The position numbers were made by a program, and so were the translations under genes. Positions 1 through 7,317 of a stretch of DNA of 19,434 bases are shown here, piece after piece (position 1 is the first letter of the stretch; each line of letters opens with the position of its first letter). The DNA is from Ktedonobacterales bacterium (lineage in GTDB: Bacteria; Chloroflexota; Ktedonobacteria; Ktedonobacterales; JADMIN01). The notes below the pieces were generated by a model. That model worked only from the letters and a program-made list of their open reading frames with translations. It did not search any database and was not told the DNA's origin. The stretch is taken from contig JAICVT010000037.1 in the NCBI GenBank assembly GCA_025935235.1, forward strand, positions 1 to 19,434, given 5' to 3'.

Positions 1-2
1 AC

Positions 3-1073
3 AGCCAGGTCCATCCCAACGACCACGTCAACATGGCGCAATCCACCAATGACACCTTCCCCACCGCTATGCGCGTGGCGACTGTGCTGATGATCCACGA
101 GACGCTGCCGGAGTTGGAGCGCCTGGCCGCCGCCTTCGAGCAGAAAGGGCGCGAGTTCGACTACATCGTCAAGTCGGGGCGCACCCACCTGCAAGACGCC
201 ACACCGATTCGGCTGGGGCAGGAGTTCGCGGGCTACGGGCTGACGCTGCGCCGCGACGCCGACCGCCTGCGCCACGGCCTCGATACGCTCTATGAGCTGA
301 ACATCGGCGGTACAGCAGTGGGAACGGGACTGAACGCCGAGCCAGCCTACATCGCTGGCATGGTGAGCAAGCTCAGCGAGCTGACAGGCGAACCCTTCCG
401 CCGCGCCGAATCGCTGACGCAGATCGCGCCGAGCATGGCGTCATTTGTGGAGGTGTCGGGCGCGCTGCGCGTGCTGGCGACCGACCTGACCAAAATCGCC
501 AATGACCTGCGCCTGTTGGCCTCTGGCCCCGCGACTGGCCTCTACGAGATCGTGCTGCCCGCCGTGCAGCCCGGCTCCTCCATCATGCCGGGCAAGGTCA
601 ATCCCTCGATGGCCGAGATGCTCAACATGATCTGCTTCCAGGTCCTCGGCAACGACACCTGCGTCACCTTCGCCGCGCAGGCCGGCCAACTCGAGCTGAA
701 CGTGATGATGCCCGTCATCATCCAGAACGTGCTCCAGTCGTTCACCATTCTCAAGAACGGCATGGCGACCTTCACCGACCGCTGTGTGTCGGGCATCGTA
801 GCTAACCAGCAACGCGCCGAAGAGTATGCCTTCAAGAGCGCCAGCCTGGTGACGGCGCTTGCCCCCTACATCGGCTACGAGGCTTCCGCCGCCATCGCCA
901 AGGAGCAGATTCGCACGGGCCGCGACATCCGCGAGATCGTGCGCGAGAAGAACCTGCTGCCCGAGGCCGATCTGGCGATCATCCTGGAGCCACAGGCGAT
1001 GACCGAGCCAGGCGTGGCGGGCCAGGGCAAGACGCAGACGCCGATTCTCGGCCACGCCAGCGCGGGCGGGTGA
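3..1073 (+). CDS. aspA: Aspartate ammonia-lyase (aspartase/fumarase superfamily), 5' end cut by window
   Basis: This enzyme of the class II fumarase/aspartase superfamily most likely deaminates L-aspartate to fumarate and ammonia in the cytosol. The reading frame is open from base 3, so the N-terminal roughly 100 residues lie outside the window. Visible motifs are HPNDHVNMAQSTNDTFPTAM near the left edge, GRTHLQDATPIRLGQEF at about 176-228, and the family signature GSSIMPGKVNP at about 573-605, whose flexible serine loop supplies the catalytic base. Aspartase is favoured over fumarase because IRLGQEF, the TAVGTGLNAEP stretch, AGQLELNVM and the MTEPGVAGQ end resemble Bacillus-type aspartases from memory. 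HPNDHVNMAQS and FPTAM look more fumarase-like, so the substrate is not certain. The gene is followed after 72 bases by a small gene on the same strand. Confidence 0.9.
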   Translation, partial: SQVHPNDHVNMAQSTNDTFPTAMRVATVLMIHETLPELERLAAAFEQKGREFDYIVKSGRTHLQDATPIRLGQEFAGYGLTLRRDADRLRHGLDTLYELNIGGTAVGTGLNAEPAYIAGMVSKLSELTGEPFRRAESLTQIAPSMASFVEVSGALRVLATDLTKIANDLRLLASGPATGLYEIVLPAVQPGSSIMPGKVNPSMAEMLNMICFQVLGNDTCVTFAAQAGQLELNVMMPVIIQNVLQSFTILKNGMATFTDRCVSGIVANQQRAEEYAFKSASLVTALAPYIGYEASAAIAKEQIRTGRDIREIVREKNLLPEADLAIILEPQAMTEPGVAGQGKTQTPILGHASAGG

Positions 1074-1145
1074 GCGTGGCAGTTCAGACATTCATTGCCA
1101 GTCCTCCGGCAAGCATCTGGGGGCTGGCGACGCGGAGAACGCGCC

Positions 1146-1406
1146 ATGAAACAGGTAGGTGTTGATTTCAATACGCTCAATAGCGAGCCAGCCGGTCTGG
1201 TAAAAATCGCCAGCCCGCGCAGCAGGCGAACCCTGCCACCTTTCGAGCAGGGCGAGCGCGTCTTGCTGGTGGACTCGGACCTGGAGGCGGAGGGCGAGAT
1301 CATTCTGGAAGACGGCTGGATCATGGCGCGCCCCGACCCCACGACCTACCGAGATCTGCCAGTTAGCGATGAAGCGGACCGCGACGCCTCTTTGCCGCAA
1401 GCCTGA
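1146..1406 (+). CDS. Small protein of unknown function (86 aa)
   Basis: I do not recognise this protein. The ATG at 1146 was chosen over an upstream in-frame start at 1095 because GGAG (around 1131-1134) lies at a suitable distance before it and the upstream residues (Arg/Gly-rich) look non-coding. The middle holds a hydrophobic and acidic stretch, FEQGERVLLVDSDLEAEGE, followed by EDGWIMARPDPTTYRDLP. This pattern could form a small beta-rich fold. There is no signal peptide, membrane segment or cysteine motif. It lies between the aspartase and the MBL-fold gene on the same strand with short gaps (72 and 43 bases), so the three may be co-transcribed. Codon use matches its neighbours. Confidence 0.6.
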   Translation: MKQVGVDFNTLNSEPAGLVKIASPRSRRTLPPFEQGERVLLVDSDLEAEGEIILEDGWIMARPDPTTYRDLPVSDEADRDASLPQA

Positions 1407-1449
1407 TGGCTGGCGGAGGTGAGAGGTGAATCGAAGGAGCGCCAGCCCG

Positions 1450-2262
1450 ATGAGTGACGCGATGTACCTCTGCGTGACATGTGGCACGCAATATCCTGTT
1501 GAGGATGCGCCGCCCGCCCACTGCCCGATCTGCGAGGATGACCGCCAGTATGTCAACCGGCAGGGGCAGCAGTGGACGACGCTGGCGCGGCTGCATGCTG
1601 GCGCGCACACCAACGCGTTCACCGAGCGCATCCCCGGAGTCACCAGCATCGCCACGGAGCCGAAGGTCGGCATCGGGCAGCGCGCCTACCTGCTCCAGAC
1701 GCCAGCCGGCAATCTGCTATGGGACTGTCTGGCCTATCTGGACGACGCGACCATCGCCGAGATTCAGCGGCGTGGCGGGCTGGCGGCCATCGCCGTCTCG
1801 CACCCGCACTTCTACACGACGATGGTGGACTGGAGCCACTCCTTCGGTGACGTCCCGATCTACCTCCACGCCGACCAGCGGCCCTGGGTGATGCGCGACG
1901 ACCCCGCTATCCGCTACTTCGCGGAGGAGAGCGTCGAGCCGCTGCCTGGGCTGCGCGCGCTGCGGCTGGGCGGCCACTTCCCCGGCAGCGCCGTACTGCA
2001 CTGGCCCGGCGCGGCGGGTGGCGCGGGCGCGCTCTTCACGGGCGACACGATCAAAGTCGTCGCCGACCCGCGCTGGGTGACCTTCATGTACAGCTATCCG
2101 AACGACATCCCGCTCGGCCCCACCGCCATCCAGCGCATCGTGGCGGGGATCGAGCCGCTGGCCTTCGCGCGCCTCTACGACGGCTGGGACGAGATCGAGA
2201 GCGACGCGCGCGGCGCCGTGCTGCGCTCCGCCGAGCGCTACCTGCGGCATATCGCGGAGTGA
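1450..2262 (+). CDS. Metallo-beta-lactamase-fold protein with N-terminal rubredoxin-like zinc knuckle
   Basis: The 270-residue product begins with two zinc knuckles, C8-VT-C11-G and C25-PI-C28, of the rubredoxin-like type. A metallo-beta-lactamase fold follows from about residue 60. The usual HxHxDH metal motif reads H118-P-H120-F-Y-T-T, so the Asp-His half is absent; GGH176FPGS and FTGD199T match the later metal-ligand motifs. A hydrolase or regulatory role is possible but no substrate can be named. ATG 1450 has AAGGAG at 1434-1439 (10-base spacer). A GTG at 1426 with GGAGG at 1415-1419 (6-base spacer) would add 8 residues and is also plausible. The stop codon sits inside an 11-bp tandem repeat, and the gene converges on the desulfurase-like gene 20 bases away. 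Confidence 0.88.
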   Translation: MSDAMYLCVTCGTQYPVEDAPPAHCPICEDDRQYVNRQGQQWTTLARLHAGAHTNAFTERIPGVTSIATEPKVGIGQRAYLLQTPAGNLLWDCLAYLDDATIAEIQRRGGLAAIAVSHPHFYTTMVDWSHSFGDVPIYLHADQRPWVMRDDPAIRYFAEESVEPLPGLRALRLGGHFPGSAVLHWPGAAGGAGALFTGDTIKVVADPRWVTFMYSYPNDIPLGPTAIQRIVAGIEPLAFARLYDGWDEIESDARGAVLRSAERYLRHIAE

Positions 2263-2280
2263 TGGCGGAGTGATGGCGGA
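2254..2280. repeat. 11-bp tandem repeat spanning the MBL gene stop codon
   Basis: The unit gcggagtgatg occurs twice (2254-2264, 2265-2275) plus a partial copy gcgga to 2280. The first copy contains the TGA stop of the MBL-fold gene, so the repeat duplicated the stop codon. Confidence 0.7.
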
Positions 2281-2282
2281 CG

Positions 2283-2311
2283 CTACCTCTGGGAGAGGGA
2301 TGGGGTGAGGG
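2283..2311 (-). repeat. REP-like GC-rich sequence forming the C-terminal codons of the desulfurase-like gene
   Basis: On the minus strand this stretch reads ccctcaccccatccctctcc then cagaggtag, and encodes LTPSLSQR plus the stop. Similar CCCTCACCCC...CCCTCTCCC sequences are, from memory, common dispersed intergenic repeats in many GC-rich bacteria, often mis-translated as LTPTLSPRER-like tails. It shares GGGAGAGGG with the hairpin after the flotillin gene (15318-15326). Confidence 0.45.
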
Positions 2312-3590
2312 CCGCGCGCAGGGCGGCGATGATGCGATCCACCTCCTCGGCGGTGTTGTAGTGCGCCAGCCCGATGCGCAGCGCGCCGCCGTGTCCCTCC
2401 AGCCCCAGCCGCTCCATCAGGGTCAGCGCGTAGTAGTTGCCATCCCAGACGAAGACGCCGCGCGTCGCCAGCCCCTCGGCCAGCGCACGTGGCGTGTGGC
2501 CCGCGACCGTCAGCGCGACGGTCGGCACGCGGCGCGCCAGATCGGCCTCGGCAGTTAGCCCATAGAGCGTGGCGCCGGGGATCGTCTGGAGGCCCGCGAT
2601 CAGCCGCCGGGCCAGCGTGCGCTCATAGGCCTGGATGACGCTCAGCGCGGCGTGCAGGTTGAGGCGACGCCCCGTCATGCCGGGGAAGTCGCTGGCGTGG
2701 GCGGCGGCGTGCGGCTGGCCCAGCGCGGCCAGATAGTTGAGCGTGGCCAGCGTGCCTGCTTGCAGCTCGTGGGCTTGCGTGCCGGTCTCCCAGCGGTCGG
2801 GCGCCGCCTCGCTGGCCGGGCGTACCTTGTACGGGCGCAGCCGCTCCAGATGCTCCAGCTTGCCCCAGACGATCCCCTGATGCGGCCCGAAGAACTTGTA
2901 GGCCGAGCAGGCCAGAAAGTCGCAGCCCAGCGCCTGCACATCAATCGGCCCGTGCGGCGCGTATTGCACGGCGTCAATCCACGTCAGCGCGCCCACCTCG
3001 CGCGCCCAGCCGATGATGGTCGCCACATCATTGATCGTGCCCGCCGCGTTCGAGGCATAGCCCACCGCCACGATCTTCGTGCGTGGGGTAATCTTGCTGC
3101 GCAGATCTGCCATGTCGAGCGTGCAATTCGAGAGATCAACGTCCGCCATGCGGACCGTCAGCCCGTGGTCCTCGGCCAACTGGAGCCACGGCGCGACATT
3201 GGCGTCGTGGTCGAGCGCGGTGACGACGATCTCATCGCCGGGTTGCAGCGTGCGCCCCAGCGCGCGGCTGAAGGCGAAGGTCAGCGTGGTCATGTTGGGG
3301 CCAAAGACGATCTCGCGCGGGTCGGCGGCGTTGAGCAGATCGGCCATCGCGGCGTGCGCCTCAGCCAGGATGGAGTCGGAGCGCTGGCTGGTGAGGAAGG
3401 CGCCGCCCGTGTTGGCGTTGTTGTGGCGATAGTAGTCGCTGACCGCCTCGATGCACGCCTGCGTGACCTGCGTGCCGCCCGGATTATCGGCGTAGACCAC
3501 CGGCTGGCCATCCAGCTCAACGGCGAGCGAGGGAAAGGCGCCGCGCACAGCGGCGAGATCGAGCAGCGGGTCAGTCGTCGGGATAGCCAC
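2283..3590 (-). CDS. Cysteine desulfurase-like PLP enzyme (aminotransferase class V, VC1184-type)
   Basis: This 435-residue fold-type I PLP enzyme is related to NifS/SufS cysteine desulfurases and kynureninase-like proteins; it may mobilise sulfur from cysteine, but the VC1184-like subgroup has no settled substrate as far as I know. The PLP-binding lysine is K232 in CSAYKFFGPHQGI, the cofactor aspartate is D206 in TWIDAVQYAPHG, and H128 in ALDHDANVAPW matches the ring-stacking histidine. GTG at 3590 was chosen because AGGAGG lies 9 bases upstream on the minus strand. A longer frame to 3683 adds a low-complexity N-terminus with no good ribosome site. The last codons (LTPSLSQR) lie in a repeat-like GC-rich sequence. 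A TATACT -10 box at 3651-3656 fits a leader of about 55 bases. Confidence 0.9.
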   Translation of the reverse strand: MAIPTTDPLLDLAAVRGAFPSLAVELDGQPVVYADNPGGTQVTQACIEAVSDYYRHNNANTGGAFLTSQRSDSILAEAHAAMADLLNAADPREIVFGPNMTTLTFAFSRALGRTLQPGDEIVVTALDHDANVAPWLQLAEDHGLTVRMADVDLSNCTLDMADLRSKITPRTKIVAVGYASNAAGTINDVATIIGWAREVGALTWIDAVQYAPHGPIDVQALGCDFLACSAYKFFGPHQGIVWGKLEHLERLRPYKVRPASEAAPDRWETGTQAHELQAGTLATLNYLAALGQPHAAAHASDFPGMTGRRLNLHAALSVIQAYERTLARRLIAGLQTIPGATLYGLTAEADLARRVPTVALTVAGHTPRALAEGLATRGVFVWDGNYYALTLMERLGLEGHGGALRIGLAHYNTAEEVDRIIAALRAALTPSLSQR

Positions 3591-3650
3591 CGGGTCATTC
3601 CTCCTGGGGGTGAAGCGGGCAAGCGCGCCGGATGTCTGGGCGATGCCCTC

Positions 3651-3656
3651 AGTATA
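3651..3656 (-). promoter_or_regulatory. -10 box candidate for the desulfurase-like gene
   Basis: The minus strand reads TATACT here, about 60 bases before the GTG start. The -35 region at the usual distance (CACTGG) is poor, so this is a tentative call. Confidence 0.35.
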
Positions 3657-3830
3657 CGCGCCCGTACCCGCCGCCAGTGACATGCAGGGGATCTGGATAT
3701 GCTCCAGGTCCCCCAGCTCTTGCGGATGCGGGCCGATCCTGGCTGCGTCGGATCTCCCTGCAATGCCTGGTCAGCTGTACGATGCTAGAATAGAGTGTCG
3801 TCATGCATAGGCAGGAAGAGAGGCGTTGGG

Positions 3831-4082
3831 ATGTCCGACCGTGGCTTGCGAAACGATCCTCTGCTCACGACGGATGAGGTCGCGTCGTTCTTGAATGTGG
3901 ATGTCGTTACGGTTCGCCGGCTCATCACGAAGGGTGAGCTTGGCGCGTATCGGATCGCATCCGAGTACCGGGTGCGCTTGAGCGATCTCGAGGACTATCT
4001 GCGACAGCAATATATACCAGCCAGGCGGCAGGCGCCGCAGCCAGATGGAGAGGCCGATCTGGAAGAGGGATCCAACGAATAA
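3831..4082 (+). CDS. Small DNA-binding protein, excisionase/MerR-type helix-turn-helix
   Basis: The 83-residue protein is almost wholly one winged helix-turn-helix of the excisionase family (HTH_17 type): LLTTDEVASFLNVDVVTVRRLITKG is the helix-turn-helix, and AYRIASEYRVRLSDLEDYL is the wing and last helix. Such proteins act as excisionases or as small transcription factors. No integrase or attachment site is visible nearby, which favours a regulator. ATG 3831 is preceded by a GAGAGG-like site with a 7-base spacer; an upstream in-frame start at 3795 has no such site. It is divergent from the desulfurase-like gene and lies 118 bases upstream of the serine hydrolase, whose promoter overlaps an inverted repeat. 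It is therefore a candidate for controlling that gene. The C-terminus is acidic. Confidence 0.87.
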   Translation: MSDRGLRNDPLLTTDEVASFLNVDVVTVRRLITKGELGAYRIASEYRVRLSDLEDYLRQQYIPARRQAPQPDGEADLEEGSNE

Positions 4083-4131
4083 TGCCTGCCGCATCGGCCC
4101 ACGCGTCATGGCAGCGCAGCCACTCACGGTA

Positions 4132-4160
4132 TTGCACATTCGCTCATAGTACGCTATAGT
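4132..4160 (+). promoter_or_regulatory. Sigma70-type promoter of the serine hydrolase gene
   Basis: TTGCAC (4132-4137) and TATAGT (4155-4160) are separated by exactly 17 bases. Transcription would begin near 4167, giving a leader of about 35 bases before ATG 4201. Confidence 0.65.
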
Positions 4161-4175
4161 GCTTCGTAGTACTAT
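4146..4175. promoter_or_regulatory. Inverted repeat overlapping the -10 box (operator candidate)
   Basis: ATAGTAC (4146-4152) and GTACTAT (4169-4175) are perfect 7-bp inverted arms with a 16-base centre that contains the -10 box and likely start site. The position suits a repressor operator. The upstream HTH protein is the nearest candidate regulator, by inference only. Confidence 0.5.
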
Positions 4176-4200
4176 CAAATCCATCGAAAGAGGGGTGCTC

Positions 4201-5322
4201 ATGGTTATGCGCTTTATTCGGGGCGCCAGCCTGGCCGTGTCGCGACCCGCTGGCGACTATGCCTTGCCCCCGGTCGGCGACGACGGGTGGGTGGCCGCTT
4301 CAGCCGCGGAGGCGGGCATGTCGGCGCGTCGCCTGAGCGAGTTGACGCGCTCCCTCCGCAATGGAGAGTTCTCGGGGATTGACAGCGTGCTGCTGGCCCG
4401 GCGTGGGCGGCTCGTCTACGAGGCCTATGGCGACGGTCCAGACGAGGGCGCCGCGCGGCTGCGGCTACGCAACCCGCGCTCGGCCACCAAGACCGTCACT
4501 GGCATGCTCATCGGGATCGCCATCGAGCGCGGCTTCCTGGATGGCGTCTCCGCTCCCATCCTGCCATTCTTTCCCGAGAAACAGTCCGTGCAGCATCCCG
4601 ACCCGCGCAAGGCCGCCATCACGGTCGAAGATCTGCTGACGATGAGTTCACTGCTCGAATGCGACGACGAAAACACGTTCTCACGCGGCCACGAGGAGCG
4701 GATGTATCCGCTGGAAGACTGGGTCGGCTTCGCGCTGAACCTGCCCGTTCGGGGCTTCCCAGGCTGGGCGACGAAGCCAGCCGACGCGCCATATGGGCGC
4801 AGCTTCAGCTACTGCACGGCAGGCACGATTGTCCTGGGCGGCGTGCTCGAGCGCGCCGTCGGCCAGCCGATCCCGGACTTCGCGCGCGACACACTCTTTC
4901 GCCCGCTGGGCATCGAGCGCGCCGAGTGGCAATACACGCCCACAGGGCAGGCGATGACCGGAGGGGGCCTGAGCCTGGCGAGCCGTGATCTGCTTAAGCT
5001 GGGGCAGCTCTACCTGCAAGGCGGCGAATGGGGTGGTCGCCAGGTGATCCCAGCCCGCTGGGTGGCCTCATCCACGCGGCCGCACGCGCGGGTGGATGAG
5101 GCCACCGAGTACGGCTATCTGTGGTGGCTGCGGGCATTCTCGAGCGCGGGGCGATCGTACGCCGGCTACCTCATGCAGGGGAACGGGGGGAACAAGGTGG
5201 CTGTCTTCCCGGCCCTTGAGTTGGTCGCGGTCGTCACAAGCTCGAAGTACAACGCGCGGGGCATGCGCGACGTGAGCGACCAGCTCCTCGTGAACTACAT
5301 CCTGGACGCTGTCCAGTCCTAA
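4201..5322 (+). CDS. Serine hydrolase, beta-lactamase/class C penicillin-binding family
   Basis: This 373-residue protein belongs to the beta-lactamase (class C/esterase EstB-like) serine hydrolase family. The nucleophile motif SxxK is S94-A-T-K97, preceded by the typical LRNPR. The second motif is Y204-C-T in RSFSYCTAG. The third motif, normally KTG or HTG, appears as MQGNGGNKVAVFP near the C-terminus, which is usual for esterase or peptidase members rather than true beta-lactamases. There is no clear signal peptide, so it may act in the cytosol or be exported by another route. ATG 4201 follows AGGGG (4191-4195) with a 5-base spacer; ATG 4207 two codons later is an equally good start. It has its own promoter. 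Substrate cannot be assigned. Confidence 0.9.
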   Translation: MVMRFIRGASLAVSRPAGDYALPPVGDDGWVAASAAEAGMSARRLSELTRSLRNGEFSGIDSVLLARRGRLVYEAYGDGPDEGAARLRLRNPRSATKTVTGMLIGIAIERGFLDGVSAPILPFFPEKQSVQHPDPRKAAITVEDLLTMSSLLECDDENTFSRGHEERMYPLEDWVGFALNLPVRGFPGWATKPADAPYGRSFSYCTAGTIVLGGVLERAVGQPIPDFARDTLFRPLGIERAEWQYTPTGQAMTGGGLSLASRDLLKLGQLYLQGGEWGGRQVIPARWVASSTRPHARVDEATEYGYLWWLRAFSSAGRSYAGYLMQGNGGNKVAVFPALELVAVVTSSKYNARGMRDVSDQLLVNYILDAVQS

Positions 5323-5382
5323 CCCGCTGACGACGACCAGGCTTCGCAGCGCGCTCACATCAAATCCCATGCATCATCCAGT

Positions 5383-6852
5383 CTAGCGCATAGGTGGCGC
5401 GGCGCTGGCGTCTTGCTGGCTGCGCTGGCTCGGCGCACGCTCGGCGGCGCTCTGATGCAGGCGCTGGCGGCGGCGCAGGAACGGGCGCTCCAGCAGTTGG
5501 TATGAGAGGTAGGCGACCACGAACGCGCAGATCACCCGCAGCCAGAGTGGCAGCGGCTGGAAGATCGGCAGATCGCCGCGCAGAATCGGAGCATGCCAGA
5601 CGTAGAGGCTGTAGGAAATCAGGCCGATGAAGCGCAGCGGCGGCGCGGCGAAGATGGCGCGCACGACCGGCCCGCCCCACACCGCGCCCAGTGTCAGCGC
5701 GCCAAACGAGACGCCGACCACCAGCGGATAGAGGATGATCGCCGCGCCCCACTGGGCGCCGGGGGTGAATAGCGCCGTGCTGAGTTGCCAGGCGGGCGCC
5801 GCGACGAGCGAGATGAGCAGCGCGGCCAGCAGCAGTCCGCGCGCCGCGCGCCGCTGGAGCCGCCGCCCCAGCCCCTCACGCTCGGTAGCGATAACGTAGA
5901 CGGTCGCGCAGAGCGCGCCGACGAAGAAGATCTCCAGGCTCTTGCCCTGCATGCCCATCGTCGCCAGCCCCAGGATGAAGCGCGCCGCCTCGCCGCCACC
6001 GTGCGCCAGCGCGTCGGGAGTGACGGAGGCCATCAGCCGGGTATCGAGCCAGCGCAGCGCCTCCGCCAGCGCGATCACGCCGAGCAGCGCGCCGAGCAGC
6101 CGCGCCGCCGAGCGCGTTCCCCGCACCACCCGCGCGATGCCCGCCGCGACGACTGGCAGCAGCAGATAGAACTGGACCTCGACCGCCAGCGTCCAGAAGG
6201 GGCCATCCAGATCGCGATTGAAGCGCGGAAAGTCATCATGCAGCAGCGTGACATGGGCCAGCGCGTTCAGCCAGAGCGGGCGGTTCGCCACCGTCCACAG
6301 CGCCAGCAGCATGACGGCCAGCGCGACCCAGTAGACCGGCAGAATGCGCAGCGCGCGGCGCTGGTAGAAGCGCGTCCACGAGGGCAGCGCCGCGCCAGAG
6401 AGCATCGCGCGAGCGTAGGGACGAAACAGCAGAAAGCCTGAGAGCACAAAGAACAGCGGCACACCCATCGAGAGGTAGTACCAGACATTGCCGATAGCCC
6501 GGCTGAGGGGCAGATATTCGACATGCAGATGGAGCAGGATGTGAAATGCGACGATGCTCAGCGCGGCGATCGCGCGCACGCCGTCCAGGGCGCGAATCTC
6601 GCCCGCGCCGCCGCTGTCAGCGGGCAGCAGCCACCGCGCGATGCGCTCGCGTGTCAGAGGATGCGCTGCGATGCTGGCCCGGATGCGAGCGGGGATGCTG
6701 GCCGGAAAGCTGGCGGCGCCACTGACGAGAAGGCCGAAGGATGAGCCTTCCCCGCGCTCGATGTCATCACGTGTTCGCGGGTCTCGAACCGTCACACTTG
6801 CTCCACGTTCACTTCGCGTTGATTTGGCGTTCATCCGGCGCTCGCCAGCCAT
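5383..6852 (-). CDS. Membrane acyltransferase, acyltransferase 3 family
   Basis: This 489-residue integral membrane enzyme belongs to the acyltransferase 3 family (OafA/NodX-like), which transfers acetyl or other acyl groups to sugars or lipids of the cell envelope. After a polar N-terminal stretch of about 85 residues comes the signature RALDGVRAIAALSIVAFH, with conserved H104. GVPLFFVLSGFLLFRPY and RRALRILPVYW follow, then roughly ten hydrophobic helices. The C-terminal tail is short, basic and cytosolic, with no SGNH domain. The N-terminal extension before the first helix is longer than usual. ATG 6852 is the longest start; a second ATG at 6834 is possible, and neither has a strong ribosome site. 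The gene stands alone on the minus strand, and the acceptor is unknown. Confidence 0.9.
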   Translation of the reverse strand: MAGERRMNAKSTRSERGASVTVRDPRTRDDIERGEGSSFGLLVSGAASFPASIPARIRASIAAHPLTRERIARWLLPADSGGAGEIRALDGVRAIAALSIVAFHILLHLHVEYLPLSRAIGNVWYYLSMGVPLFFVLSGFLLFRPYARAMLSGAALPSWTRFYQRRALRILPVYWVALAVMLLALWTVANRPLWLNALAHVTLLHDDFPRFNRDLDGPFWTLAVEVQFYLLLPVVAAGIARVVRGTRSAARLLGALLGVIALAEALRWLDTRLMASVTPDALAHGGGEAARFILGLATMGMQGKSLEIFFVGALCATVYVIATEREGLGRRLQRRAARGLLLAALLISLVAAPAWQLSTALFTPGAQWGAAIILYPLVVGVSFGALTLGAVWGGPVVRAIFAAPPLRFIGLISYSLYVWHAPILRGDLPIFQPLPLWLRVICAFVVAYLSYQLLERPFLRRRQRLHQSAAERAPSQRSQQDASAAPPMR

Positions 6853-6900
6853 CAGGGACCCCGGCGGGTAGCATGTGACCAGGCGAGCGCATCCCTCGTG

Positions 6901-6906
6901 AGTATA
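6901..6906 (-). promoter_or_regulatory. -10 box candidate for the acyltransferase gene
   Basis: The minus strand reads TATACT here, about 50 bases before the ATG. The -35 hexamer is weak. A near-palindrome ctatgcttcgtag (6916-6928) lies just upstream of the box and could be a regulator site. Confidence 0.35.
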
Positions 6907-7090
6907 GAGCAGCCACTATGCTTCGTAGCCAGCGTACCACGCGGGCGGCTGGTCTCCATGACCTTCAGTCTAACCAGCACGCGCGGCGCCGATCTACGGC
7001 GGCGGCTCGCTGAGCGGCGCGACGCTGGTGGAGCTGGCGACGATCGTGGCGGGCGGCGCGAGAAGCCAGCGCCCTAGGGGATTCACCCGC

Positions 7091-7119
7091 TTGCAAAGCG
7101 GGGCGACTGCCGCTAAAAT
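7091..7119 (+). promoter_or_regulatory. Sigma70-type promoter candidate upstream of the small membrane protein
   Basis: TTGCAA (7091-7096) and TAAAAT (7114-7119) have a 17-base spacer. The predicted leader to ATG 7318 would be about 190 bases, which is long, so the link to that gene is inferred. Confidence 0.45.
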
Positions 7120-7317
7120 AGCCAGAAGAGCGCCCTTCATCCGGCGCAACCTGACCGGCAAGCGCTGGGCAGCGCTGGATGCGGCGCTAGCGCGACCGTT
7201 CTTCAGTCATCTTTCAGCTTTCGGCGCGCGGCCCACCCGGGCGGCGCGTAGTAGAGCGTGCGGCGTATAGCGCGGCCCAATGATCTGAGTTCAGCGTCCA
7301 GGAAAGGACTATTCAGC

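Larger units (their letters stand above)
6853..7317. other. 465-base gap between divergent genes
   Basis: This stretch holds the putative promoters of the acyltransferase (minus) and of the small membrane protein (plus). A short open frame at 7028-7270 reads like protein at its start (ATLVELATIVAGG) but has no ribosome site and becomes Arg/Ala-rich, so I do not call it a gene. No RNA gene or mobile element is visible. Confidence 0.5.

Noticed and set aside
441..1091. 216-residue minus-strand open frame inside the aspartase gene
   Set aside because: It is antisense to a clear enzyme, has Leu/Gly/His/Ala-biased composition and no family motif; it is a GC-driven shadow.
2652..3680. 342-residue plus-strand open frame opposite the desulfurase-like gene
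   Set aside because: The minus-strand frame carries the PLP lysine and full family motifs; the plus-strand frame is an Arg/Gly/Ala-rich shadow.
3831..4082. Possible prophage or integrative element marked by the excisionase-type protein
   Set aside because: No integrase, attachment repeats, tRNA or phage genes are visible nearby, and such HTH proteins are often ordinary regulators.
7028..7270. 80-residue open frame on the plus strand, beginning with a protein-like stretch
   Set aside because: It has no ribosome site, becomes Arg/Ala-rich, overlaps a promoter candidate, and I cannot match it to any family. It may be chance or a decayed remnant.
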